Shown piece after piece: positions 24,365 to 33,321 of a DNA stretch of 64,000 nt. A program made the translations under genes and the position numbers. The notes beneath the pieces are model-generated. The model saw only the letters and a program-made list of their open reading frames with translations. It did no database searches and had not been told where the DNA came from. This DNA comes from Prevotella sp. (GTDB lineage: Bacteria; Bacteroidota; Bacteroidia; Bacteroidales; Bacteroidaceae), in assembly GCA_017410365.1 (NCBI GenBank), contig JAFQQY010000035.1, forward strand, positions 90,790 through 154,789, written 5' to 3'. Every line of letters starts with the position of its first letter. The stretch's first letter is position 1.

Positions 24365-26086
24365 TTAGTTCTCACCATGCGGTTTAAGAATCAAACAATC
24401 CACACGGATAGTCTTCGTGTGAGTCTTTCTTGTGTTCGCTTCGGTATTTGATGCACGGTTGCTAATCTTAATGGCTGCCTTTGGTTTCTTGTCGTCAGTC
24501 AATCCGTAAGAACATGCTGGTAAAGTAAGACCTTCCTTGATAAGGATAGTGTCCATAACGTTTGCCTTTGTCTCATGTGAACTGAGGAGAACCTCGGACT
24601 TAGCTTCGCTTCCGTCTGCCTTTGTGTATTCAAGTTCTACCCTTATCTTGTTTGGCTTGCGCTGTGCCTCTGATGCCAGTGTGTCGCCGGCAATGGCAGG
24701 AGCAATTACAACGTATGCGTCGTAAGCCAGATTAGAGAATGTGTATGGCAGATAGAACTTTGCGTATGGGTGAGTACTTGGAGTAACAGGAGCAATCTCT
24801 ACGTATGAGTTGCTTGAAACCTTATTGTAGAATGGATTGCTGCTCTGAACACGTACTGTGTTAAGCGGTTCGATAGTCGCCTTGTTTGTTGTATCTTCTT
24901 TTTGATTGTAAACATATTCTGCCTCAATCTTTATTCGCTGATAGAATGTCTGGCGCTTGTCAATGTTCCATGTAGCAGCCTTCATCACCTGGCCGTTACT
25001 TGTTGTTGTGTTTTCTGTTCCATAGAACACACCACCTGGCATGAATGGCTTGAAGTACTGATAGTATGCTACATCAGTAAAGCCATAAGTATTTTCACGA
25101 TATTGATAAGGAATGGCATTTACAGACATTGCAGAGTCCTGAATAGCAGCATCTGGGTTGTTGGTGCGGCTGAACACAGCGCCATACAACATGAACAGAC
25201 GCGGATAAAGATAGCTCAGTGAGTCACGCTCACGCTTTGCTGCCTCACCCTCGCCCTTCTCAGGTGCATAGACAAAATAATTTGAATATTCCTCAACGAG
25301 GTTCTTCCATACTTCATTGGTTGGAGCAACCATCCAATAGGTACTGTCCTCTGAATTGATTCTGCCAATCTGGCGGAACAAATCATTCTGAAGCATGAAC
25401 ACTGAGTCAAGATATACAGTCTGTCCGTTAACAATTCCGCCCGGCACACTCTGTTCTGCATCAAACTCATAGATGCTATAGCCATGCAAGAAAGATGCTA
25501 CGCTATCCAAATCCGGATCTGTGCGCAGATACTCAAACACGTTAGGGAAGTACTTCACCTTGTCGTTCAATGTGAACAGCACTCCGTTGTTATGCAAAAC
25601 GTTTGCCTTCAGAATTTTCTGACCGCCGAAGGTGCTTGATGTAAGCACCGAGTATTTGCCGTTCATCATCACAATAGAGTCATTGCTGTTTCCTGATACA
25701 GAATAGTTATACAGGGTGATGTGGTTATGAATGAACTCCTTGATGGCAGCATTGTCGCGCTCAATCTTTCCTGTAGCCTTATCTGCCTGATAGATAGCTA
25801 TCACGCTGTCGGCCTGCGCCTCAGAGAAAGAGTCGTTTGTTGGCACGAAAGCGGTAAACATCTGACTGCTGTTCAGTGCCTTGTCGTATCCACAAGCCTT
25901 TACAACCTTGGCAAAGTTGCTCAGATTGTCTTGTGTAGAGATGGTCTCCCAAAGTGTGGCATCCACCCCGTTTTCCATACCGCTTGCTGCATCGTAGTGG
26001 TCGTTCCACGTGTCGGTGCAGGCGGTCAGTGACAGGGCAGCAAGTGCCACCCCAATCACTTTATTATATATATTATTGTATTTCAT
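24365..26086 (-). CDS. FAS1 (fasciclin) domain lipoprotein, PUL-associated
   Basis: 573 residues with lipobox LTAC (Cys23). Two fasciclin-like segments: about 45-180, with TAFVPTNDSFSEAQAD and FIHNHITLYNYSVSG, and a more diverged one around 190-360 (YWMVAPTNEVWKNLVEE). The rest is beta-rich. FAS1 domains are small adhesive modules; in Bacteroidota they occur as surface lipoproteins beside SusC/SusD pairs, where they are thought to hold glycan or glycoprotein. This gene and the next form a FAS1 doublet between the two SusCD pairs. Confidence 0.78.
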   Translation of the reverse strand: MKYNNIYNKVIGVALAALSLTACTDTWNDHYDAASGMENGVDATLWETISTQDNLSNFAKVVKACGYDKALNSSQMFTAFVPTNDSFSEAQADSVIAIYQADKATGKIERDNAAIKEFIHNHITLYNYSVSGNSNDSIVMMNGKYSVLTSSTFGGQKILKANVLHNNGVLFTLNDKVKYFPNVFEYLRTDPDLDSVASFLHGYSIYEFDAEQSVPGGIVNGQTVYLDSVFMLQNDLFRQIGRINSEDSTYWMVAPTNEVWKNLVEEYSNYFVYAPEKGEGEAAKRERDSLSYLYPRLFMLYGAVFSRTNNPDAAIQDSAMSVNAIPYQYRENTYGFTDVAYYQYFKPFMPGGVFYGTENTTTSNGQVMKAATWNIDKRQTFYQRIKIEAEYVYNQKEDTTNKATIEPLNTVRVQSSNPFYNKVSSNSYVEIAPVTPSTHPYAKFYLPYTFSNLAYDAYVVIAPAIAGDTLASEAQRKPNKIRVELEYTKADGSEAKSEVLLSSHETKANVMDTILIKEGLTLPACSYGLTDDKKPKAAIKISNRASNTEANTRKTHTKTIRVDCLILKPHGEN

Positions 26087-26107
26087 AAATCCTTCGATTA
26101 TTTGGTT

Positions 26108-28162
26108 TTACAAGTCGTCTTCCATTTCGCCTGCTGCAGCAACGCCGTAAACGCTCTTCGGAACGAGTTCCAGATAGTCGAGCATGAACTCGTTGTTGTT
26201 ACCGAGCTTGCTTGATGATGTACAACGGATGCGCAGGTAGTGGTCCTTGTTTGCATCGATGTTCACCTGACAGAGCACACGGCGATAGGTACGTGGGTTG
26301 GTAACGAACTCGTTTTTCACGTTTCCGTCACTATGATAACCTCCGTATGCGCCACGATAGTAGCCCTTGTTTTTCAGAATCTTCTGGTCCTGTGCCTTCT
26401 CCTCGTCAGTCATCTTGGTATAGTCCTTGTCACTGAAAGTAGAACCGATAACCGACTCGTGGTCAAGACGCTTACGCATATCGATAGGAATACCCTGTGG
26501 TTTGCCGTCGAAATAGATCTGAGCCACACCACGGGTGTCAAGAGCACAGAAACCGAGACGAATCTGATACTCACCGGTATATGGTACTGGCGGTATGCGG
26601 AAGGTGAAGTCATAGTCGCCGAAGAGGTTGAACTCGTCACCTTCGTATGACCAGAAGTTCCAGTGTGGACGGCGATATACGAACTGGCAGTTACCTGTCA
26701 GTGTAACGTTTGCCAGATAACCTTCCGGGAAGTAGTAGTTACGTCCGTACTTGTAGCTTTCGTCAGCCACACTTGAGTTGTCATCTTTAGTCGGGTCGCC
26801 GTTCAGACGGATATCGTTGGTCATCAACTCTGGGAAGATGGTTGAGAAGTCCATACGGATACGCATGTTCTGAACCTTGTCGCGCACGTCTGTACTGAAA
26901 GCCACGATGTCGTTAACGTAGAAGTAACGGCCATTTGGAGAGTCCTGAATATACTCCTCTTCAATGGTCTGTGCTATTTCAGCACCCTCAATCTGGTAAT
27001 CGTCATCATAACGGCGGTTGATATAACGCTCGTTCTTTGTGCCGTTGCCCAAATAGTTGGCCATTGTGAGCTGCTCGAACTTCATCATGGTGTGAGGCAG
27101 CAATGTCTCATACCAGTCGATAGGGTTCATCTTCTCCGTATGAATACCGATGGCTCCCTGAACAACACCCTGACTCATTACGAGCGGTGTCAGGTAGTCC
27201 CAACCCTTAACGTCGCGTGTCAGAATGGTATAGGCAATGAAACGGTTGAGCGGATTGCGACGGTCGGTCAACTGGTCAAAGCCATGATATGGCTGGTTGA
27301 CATCATCCGGATAAACAGCGTCGTAAATCTCGCAAGCCTTGTTGTAGAGTCCCTCCAGAGTAGTAATGCCATACTTCTCTTTCAGCACATCGTCAGGGGT
27401 GACAAAGGCTGTAAAACCATATTTCTTCGTATCAGGCACTGTTGCCACTTCCTTCCAGAAGTCAGATGTGTACCAATACTTAGGATATGATGAACGAATC
27501 TCCTCGTATGCCTCATCCTTCATAGGCATGATAGAGTCGCGCAGACCTGTAGCCGTCAGTGCTTCGTAATACAAGCCTACTCTTGGATTTTCTTTCAAGA
27601 TGTCAGCCACTGTACTGTTAGAACTTTCCAACACCATGTCGATAGGCTGCACGATACCGTTCTCTACCGAGTCGTCCTGCAAAGCAAAGTAAATCTTTGC
27701 CGAGCGGTTGAGCACAACAACGGCATTGCTGTCTGCATCGAATCCATGGGTAATCTGGATGTAACGGCGGTTCATATTGGCTGTATGGAGCGTACCGTCG
27801 CTCATCTCTATGGTTGAGTACATATTGCCAACCAGGTGGGTACGTGCGATTGTGTCGCACTCTTCATCTGTCAACTGGTCAATAGATGTCATACCGCGCT
27901 TCTGCAGGAATGTTGCAAAGGCGCTGTCTGATGGCAGGAAACAGGTATAGTGTCCGTAGGTTGACAGCAAGTCCATCAGATTGGCACGGGTGACAATCTG
28001 TGTGAAGTTGCTGTATTGCGGACGCGACTTGATATAGTCGCTCATCATCTCACCGGTAAAGGTGTAGTAGTTCTCGCCGTCCGGTTCGTCAGAACATCCT
28101 GAGACACAGAAGGCGCCGACTGCACAGAGCATGCTGATGAATAAATATCTGAATGTTTTCAT
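26108..28162 (-). CDS. FAS1 (fasciclin) domain lipoprotein, PUL-associated
   Basis: 684 residues, lipobox VSGC (Cys23), then an acidic SDEPDGE. A first FAS1 domain (about 45-185) carries HYTCFLPSDSAFATFLQKRG and IARTHLVGNMY, the H1/H2 motifs of the fold. A second, weaker one is at about 190-400. The C-terminal 250 residues form a separate beta-sandwich-like region (NYYFPEGYLANVTLTGNCQF ... DYLELVPKS), possibly a carbohydrate-binding module. Surface exposed by analogy with its neighbours. The gap to the SusD gene before it is 27 bp. Confidence 0.78.
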   Translation of the reverse strand: MKTFRYLFISMLCAVGAFCVSGCSDEPDGENYYTFTGEMMSDYIKSRPQYSNFTQIVTRANLMDLLSTYGHYTCFLPSDSAFATFLQKRGMTSIDQLTDEECDTIARTHLVGNMYSTIEMSDGTLHTANMNRRYIQITHGFDADSNAVVVLNRSAKIYFALQDDSVENGIVQPIDMVLESSNSTVADILKENPRVGLYYEALTATGLRDSIMPMKDEAYEEIRSSYPKYWYTSDFWKEVATVPDTKKYGFTAFVTPDDVLKEKYGITTLEGLYNKACEIYDAVYPDDVNQPYHGFDQLTDRRNPLNRFIAYTILTRDVKGWDYLTPLVMSQGVVQGAIGIHTEKMNPIDWYETLLPHTMMKFEQLTMANYLGNGTKNERYINRRYDDDYQIEGAEIAQTIEEEYIQDSPNGRYFYVNDIVAFSTDVRDKVQNMRIRMDFSTIFPELMTNDIRLNGDPTKDDNSSVADESYKYGRNYYFPEGYLANVTLTGNCQFVYRRPHWNFWSYEGDEFNLFGDYDFTFRIPPVPYTGEYQIRLGFCALDTRGVAQIYFDGKPQGIPIDMRKRLDHESVIGSTFSDKDYTKMTDEEKAQDQKILKNKGYYRGAYGGYHSDGNVKNEFVTNPRTYRRVLCQVNIDANKDHYLRIRCTSSSKLGNNNEFMLDYLELVPKSVYGVAAAGEMEDDL

Positions 28163-28189
28163 ATTATACTATTCTTATATCGTTTTTAC

Positions 28190-29932
28190 TTACTTTGCCG
28201 TATTGGTATAACTGTCATCCTCACCGCTACCGAACGCAGGGTTCTGAATAAGGTTCTTGTTAACCTTCAGTTCGTCGATATTGTAAGGCCAGAAGATAGC
28301 ATCCATCTTGGCAAGCTTGTTCTGCACTACAGAAGAGTTGCTGCTGTGCTTCTTGATTGTCTCTCTTGTAAGATAGTCGGTGTTGCCCTCACGCATAGAA
28401 CGGCGCACAAGGTCAAACCAGCGCTTGCCTTCGAACATCAGTTCGCGCTGACGCTCTTGATAAACGAGGTCGGTCATCTGAGTCTTAGAACTGTAGTTGC
28501 TATAGACAAGTGTGTCCTTGAGTGTAGGCTGACCCACAGAACGTTTGTTCACGGCATTGACAAGGGTAAATGCCTCGCGCAACTTGGCGTTGTTTGCCTC
28601 TATTGTTGCCTCGTCGTCACCGGTTAGCATTGTCTGGGTTATAGCCTCTGCCTTAAGCAGCATGATGTCTGTAAGACGGTAGAACATCCAGTTGCTCTTG
28701 TTCTTGTCCTTACCATAAATGCTGACCATCATTGAAACCTCACTTCCAGTTGTACCGCTGATGATTACGTCAGCCATTCTTCCTGTCATCTTCTGAATGC
28801 GGAAGGTTGAAGAACCCTCTGAAGCAATATTTTCATAATAGCGTACATCAAACTGGTTGTTGAATATAGCATAAATCTTATTGCTAACATCCTGACCTAC
28901 TGATGGTGATGGTGCGGCATATCCGATTGGTTTTTCAACATTGCCATAGAAAGCATTGACAGCACCGTTTGATGGCATATTGTCATCATCCATGAATGTC
29001 AATTCGAAAATTGACTCTGAGCTGTTGCCTTGTCCGAAGATATAATAGTAAGCTTGGCCAAAACTATTGCCACCTTCACGGTAAGATGAAGAGATAAGCG
29101 GGAAACCGTCGATGCCTGTACCTCTGTTCTGGGCAGAACTTGCACCATTGGCCTTCTTGTCGTTCTCTTCCTTTTCCTTCTTCTTGGCATCAATCACGAG
29201 GTCTGCATATCTGATACAGTTCTGATAGTCCTTCTTCCAGAGATACATCTCGCAAAGCATTGCATGAATAGCATCCTGTGTGATACGGCCTGTCTGATAG
29301 AGCGGCTGTGTTTCAGGATACTTCTTCACGGCATCAGGACGCACACGCTCAAGGTCTTGAATCAGACTGTCGAGCACTGCATCAAACTTTGTTGCAGGCA
29401 GATCCATCACCTGGTCGTCGCTAAGGAATGCCGTTGTAGAATAAGGCACGTCACGGAACGTACGGATAAGATAGAAATAGCATAGCGAACGAAGTGCTGT
29501 CATCTCGGCAATCGTTGCACGCAACTCACTCTCCGTAAAGCTGAGGTCCTTCTCTGCCACCTGTGGAGCAAACTGGATTACAGTGTTGCAACGATTGATG
29601 ACATTATAGAACTCGTCCCATGTTGTATAAACGTTTGAGGCATCGATGTTTGCCTTGAGCACATTGTCAAGATGTATGTCGTCGCTAATGTTCTGTCCAG
29701 CCACCACATTGTCGCTGCGGAACTCGCCCCACACCATCATGCGCTTAATTATTCCTTCCGACTGGAGCTTTGAGTAACATCCTGCCACGATGCCATCAAC
29801 GTCGGCCTTCTCGTTCCAGAAGTTCTCGTGGATAATCTCGTTCTGTGGTTCAATCTCAAGGAAATCACCGCATGACGAGAAACCGCAGATGGCACCGATG
29901 GCACACATTATATTATAATATATTCTTTTCAT
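28190..29932 (-). CDS. SusD/RagB-family outer-membrane glycan-binding lipoprotein (pair 2)
   Basis: 580 residues, lipobox FSSC (Cys21) followed by GDFLEIEPQ, a very typical SusD start. Core helices (ALRSLCYFYLIRTFRDVPYSTT) and the C-terminal RagB region (LVYQERQRELMFEGKRWFDLVRRS) are clear. It pairs with the SusC encoded 29 bp upstream. This pair is closer to the canonical form than pair 1 and may bind a different oligosaccharide from the same polymer. Confidence 0.93.
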   Translation of the reverse strand: MKRIYYNIMCAIGAICGFSSCGDFLEIEPQNEIIHENFWNEKADVDGIVAGCYSKLQSEGIIKRMMVWGEFRSDNVVAGQNISDDIHLDNVLKANIDASNVYTTWDEFYNVINRCNTVIQFAPQVAEKDLSFTESELRATIAEMTALRSLCYFYLIRTFRDVPYSTTAFLSDDQVMDLPATKFDAVLDSLIQDLERVRPDAVKKYPETQPLYQTGRITQDAIHAMLCEMYLWKKDYQNCIRYADLVIDAKKKEKEENDKKANGASSAQNRGTGIDGFPLISSSYREGGNSFGQAYYYIFGQGNSSESIFELTFMDDDNMPSNGAVNAFYGNVEKPIGYAAPSPSVGQDVSNKIYAIFNNQFDVRYYENIASEGSSTFRIQKMTGRMADVIISGTTGSEVSMMVSIYGKDKNKSNWMFYRLTDIMLLKAEAITQTMLTGDDEATIEANNAKLREAFTLVNAVNKRSVGQPTLKDTLVYSNYSSKTQMTDLVYQERQRELMFEGKRWFDLVRRSMREGNTDYLTRETIKKHSSNSSVVQNKLAKMDAIFWPYNIDELKVNKNLIQNPAFGSGEDDSYTNTAK

Positions 29933-29961
29933 ATTCTATATCTCCTATGTTTTATTACCAT

Positions 29962-32900
29962 TTAGAAGTTTACTGTCATACCAAATGTGTAAGAACGTGA
30001 ACGCGGTGTCTGGGCATTGTCCATAGCTGGGTCATAGCCATAGTTAACAATGTCTGGGTCAACACCAGAGTACTTTGTAAGTATGAATGGGTTGTTGGCA
30101 CTTGCATAGAGACTTATACCATTGATGCCGAGCCACTTCAGATGCTTAGCCTTGATGTAGTAAGACAACTGTGCATAACCCATACGCAGATAGTCGCCTT
30201 TCTCAACAAAGCGGTCGCTAATCAATGTATTATAATTGGAGTTGTTTCCATACATTGCACGTGGGATGCTTGTCACGTCGCCTTCCTTACGCCAACGATA
30301 GTTAACAGCCTCGCTCTGGTTGTCGTTACCTGTCATCGCCTCAGCATGCAAACGGGCAAGATTCAGAATCTTGTTGCCCACACGGTATGTGAACTGAGTT
30401 GTAAGACGCCAGTCACCATAGCGGAATGTGAAACCGAAACCACCGGTGAGCTTTGGCAGTGAGCTACCCAGATAAACGATGTCGAGAGCATTGATGTTAC
30501 CATCGTGATTTATATCCTCATAGATAGCGTCACCACCGCAGAACTTATATTCTCCTGCAGCATCGTTATCGTAGTGATATACCATTCTAAGCGGATTGCC
30601 TTCTGCATCGAGAACCACATTACCTGCTGCGTTCTTCACAATTGGAGCAGTCTTGCCTGCTGCAATAAATGCCGCACGCTCATCCTCGCTCATGTTCTTG
30701 AAGGTGTCGTAATTGTACTGATAAACACCCTTGTACTTGAAACCATAGATGGCACCCAACGGATTGTGCAACTGTACTCGGCGCAACCACTCGGCATTGT
30801 TATATCCGAAAGTAGAGTTGAGATTGTTGAGAATGAACTCATCCATCTCAAGTATCTCGTTTCGGTTGTTACCGAAGTTGGCATTCATGTCGAATGTGAA
30901 CTTACCTGTCTTGATAAGTGAGTTGGTAGAGATATGGAACTCCCAACCAGTGTCTCTTACCTTACCGCTGTTACGGTATGGCACTGTCATGTAACCTGCA
31001 TTTGAAGGGATGCGGTATCCTGCCGACAGAATGTCTTTTGTCGTTGCACTATATGCCTCAAGCGCAAACTTCAGGCGCTCATTCCATAGCCACAAGTCAA
31101 TACCAAGGTTATAACTTGTCTTTGTCTCCCATTTCAAGTCTGTCAGTTTGACGTTATTTGGACTTATAGAAGGCATATCAATATATGTACTTCCTTGATT
31201 ATATTTCAGGGTGTAGAGATATTCCTGGTTTGGCTGTCTACCCACGATACCCCAGCTTGGGCGGATGGCAAGCAATGACAGCCATGACTCTGTAGATTTC
31301 ATCCAAGACTCGTCACTGATAATCCATTTTGCAGAAGCTGCTGGGAAATAACCCCAACGGTTGTTAGGACCGAACTTGGTTGTACCGTCGGCACGCAGTG
31401 TAAAGTCTAACACATATCTCTCCTTATAGGCATAGTGGGCAGAGAATGTGAAGTACATTGAGCGCCACTCTGAATACCATGAGCTGAGACCTGTTACCAA
31501 GCCACCTGCATCAGGACTTTCAATACCGCCTGACGGCAAGTTCTTGCCGCTAACAGACTGTCCGCTTCTTGAACCGGTTGTCAACTCGAAACGTCCCATC
31601 GCCATCAGAGCATGGTCTTTGTTTGTGAATGCAGGTACAAGGGTAAGGGTCTGCTTTGTGTTGAACTGAACACTCTTTGAGCTACCAGAGTTAGAGGTAT
31701 TCACACCACCACCGTCTGACCATCTTGAAGATACCAGTTCGGCAGGATAGAAAGAGTCGTCATACTGGTTGAAGACAGACATGTTCACCTGTCCTCTCCA
31801 GTTCAACTGCCAATGGTCGTCGTCAAGACCGAGCAGACGATAGTCAAGTATAAGTTCTGGCATCAAGTCGTAAGTGCGCTGCTGGTTCTTTGCCAAGTTA
31901 GCACTTGCTACCGGATTAACGTATGCTTTCTGATTATCAACCTTTCCATTACTTGGATTAAACACACTTGAAGCTATGTTCTGGTCCATCTTATAGAACT
32001 CATCAGTATCTTCGCCTGTCAGCGGGTCTTGCTCATAGATTGCCATGTTAGGCATCTTCTTCATTGCTATATTAAGCAGGTTGTCGCTGTTACGGTCGTT
32101 CTTGGTATATGTAAGAGCGAAGTTGGTCTGAACCTTGATACGCTCACTGATATTATAGTCAAGAGCCACACGGGTAGAGAAACGACTCAGCTTCTGCTTT
32201 ATCATAGTACCTGTCTCATGGTCAAAACCACCACCGATACGGAAAGTTGCCTTCTCACCACCACCAGAAATCTGTACATAGTGGTTCTGACGAAGACCCC
32301 ATTGTGTAACGGCGTCGCGCCAGTCGGTATTGTTGTTGAACTGCTCATACTCAGAGTATGTAGGGTCGTAGTTCAACTCAGGAATGTTGCTTGCATTATC
32401 ACTCTGCTGCGGATTGAAGTATGACTCCTTAAGAAGCATAGTATAGTCGTCACCGCTCAACAGCTTATAACCGTCTGGTTGGAAAGTACCTGTCAGCTTC
32501 AGAGAGTAAGAAAGCTGTGGTTTGCCTCTTGTACCACGCTTGGTTGTAATTTCAATAACACCATTAGCACCCTGACTACCATAGATAGCTGTGGCACCAG
32601 CATCTTTCAGCACTGTAATGCTGGCAATGTCCTCTGGGTTGATATTCAGCAACTGTGAGAACTGCTCCTCGTTTGCTGTACTCAAGTCGAAGTTCGACAT
32701 ATCCACGTTTCTGGTATTGCCATCGACAACAATCAGAGGGTTGGCATCTGTAAGTGATGAGATTGACGATGAACCACGCAGACGCATGGTTGAACCAGAA
32801 CCAAGGTCACCAGAGTTACCGATGATGTCAAGACCGGCAATACGTCCCTGCAAAGCCTCATCGACAGAGGTGATACCCAGACCTTCAAATTCCTTCATTG

Positions 32901-33318
32901 AAATTGTCTGTGTAGAAGCTGCAATCTCTCGCTCAGGAATAGGCAGCGAGTTACCCTGCATACGCTTCTTCGCCTTTACAGTCACTTCCTTCAGCACCGT
33001 TGCCGAATTCATTGTCAGATTGAACGTTGTCTTGTTGATAGGCAATGTCAGAGTCTTCATTCCGACATAGCTGATACGGATTTTATCCTTTGCATTACGA
33101 ACCTTCATAGTAAAGTTACCGTTCATATCGGTAATCGTACTCTCTATGATACGTCCGTTGGCATCAATTTCACAAACAGTAGCACCCATCAATGGTCCCA
33201 TATCGTCGCTGACGGTACCATGAACAGATGTAATCTGTGCCTGCACTGCTGTTGCCACAAACAGGAGCAGTGCCATTGCCATAAAGCGGAGTCTATTTTT
33301 CAATATATTATTCTTCAT
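29962..33318 (-). CDS. SusC/RagA-family TonB-dependent transporter (pair 2)
   Basis: 1118 residues. Signal peptide to AVQAQ, a carboxypeptidase-D regulatory-like domain (about 28-115), a canonical plug (LQGRIAGLDIIGNSGD, STMRLRGSSS, NPLIVVDG, AIYGSQGANGVIEI) and a long barrel ending in an aromatic FGMTVNF. The start codon lies only 3 bp after the stop of the preceding FAS1 gene, so translation is almost certainly coupled. Imports oligosaccharides released at the surface. Confidence 0.94.
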   Translation of the reverse strand: MKNNILKNRLRFMAMALLLFVATAVQAQITSVHGTVSDDMGPLMGATVCEIDANGRIIESTITDMNGNFTMKVRNAKDKIRISYVGMKTLTLPINKTTFNLTMNSATVLKEVTVKAKKRMQGNSLPIPEREIAASTQTISMKEFEGLGITSVDEALQGRIAGLDIIGNSGDLGSGSTMRLRGSSSISSLTDANPLIVVDGNTRNVDMSNFDLSTANEEQFSQLLNINPEDIASITVLKDAGATAIYGSQGANGVIEITTKRGTRGKPQLSYSLKLTGTFQPDGYKLLSGDDYTMLLKESYFNPQQSDNASNIPELNYDPTYSEYEQFNNNTDWRDAVTQWGLRQNHYVQISGGGEKATFRIGGGFDHETGTMIKQKLSRFSTRVALDYNISERIKVQTNFALTYTKNDRNSDNLLNIAMKKMPNMAIYEQDPLTGEDTDEFYKMDQNIASSVFNPSNGKVDNQKAYVNPVASANLAKNQQRTYDLMPELILDYRLLGLDDDHWQLNWRGQVNMSVFNQYDDSFYPAELVSSRWSDGGGVNTSNSGSSKSVQFNTKQTLTLVPAFTNKDHALMAMGRFELTTGSRSGQSVSGKNLPSGGIESPDAGGLVTGLSSWYSEWRSMYFTFSAHYAYKERYVLDFTLRADGTTKFGPNNRWGYFPAASAKWIISDESWMKSTESWLSLLAIRPSWGIVGRQPNQEYLYTLKYNQGSTYIDMPSISPNNVKLTDLKWETKTSYNLGIDLWLWNERLKFALEAYSATTKDILSAGYRIPSNAGYMTVPYRNSGKVRDTGWEFHISTNSLIKTGKFTFDMNANFGNNRNEILEMDEFILNNLNSTFGYNNAEWLRRVQLHNPLGAIYGFKYKGVYQYNYDTFKNMSEDERAAFIAAGKTAPIVKNAAGNVVLDAEGNPLRMVYHYDNDAAGEYKFCGGDAIYEDINHDGNINALDIVYLGSSLPKLTGGFGFTFRYGDWRLTTQFTYRVGNKILNLARLHAEAMTGNDNQSEAVNYRWRKEGDVTSIPRAMYGNNSNYNTLISDRFVEKGDYLRMGYAQLSYYIKAKHLKWLGINGISLYASANNPFILTKYSGVDPDIVNYGYDPAMDNAQTPRSRSYTFGMTVNF

Positions 33319-33321
33319 AGC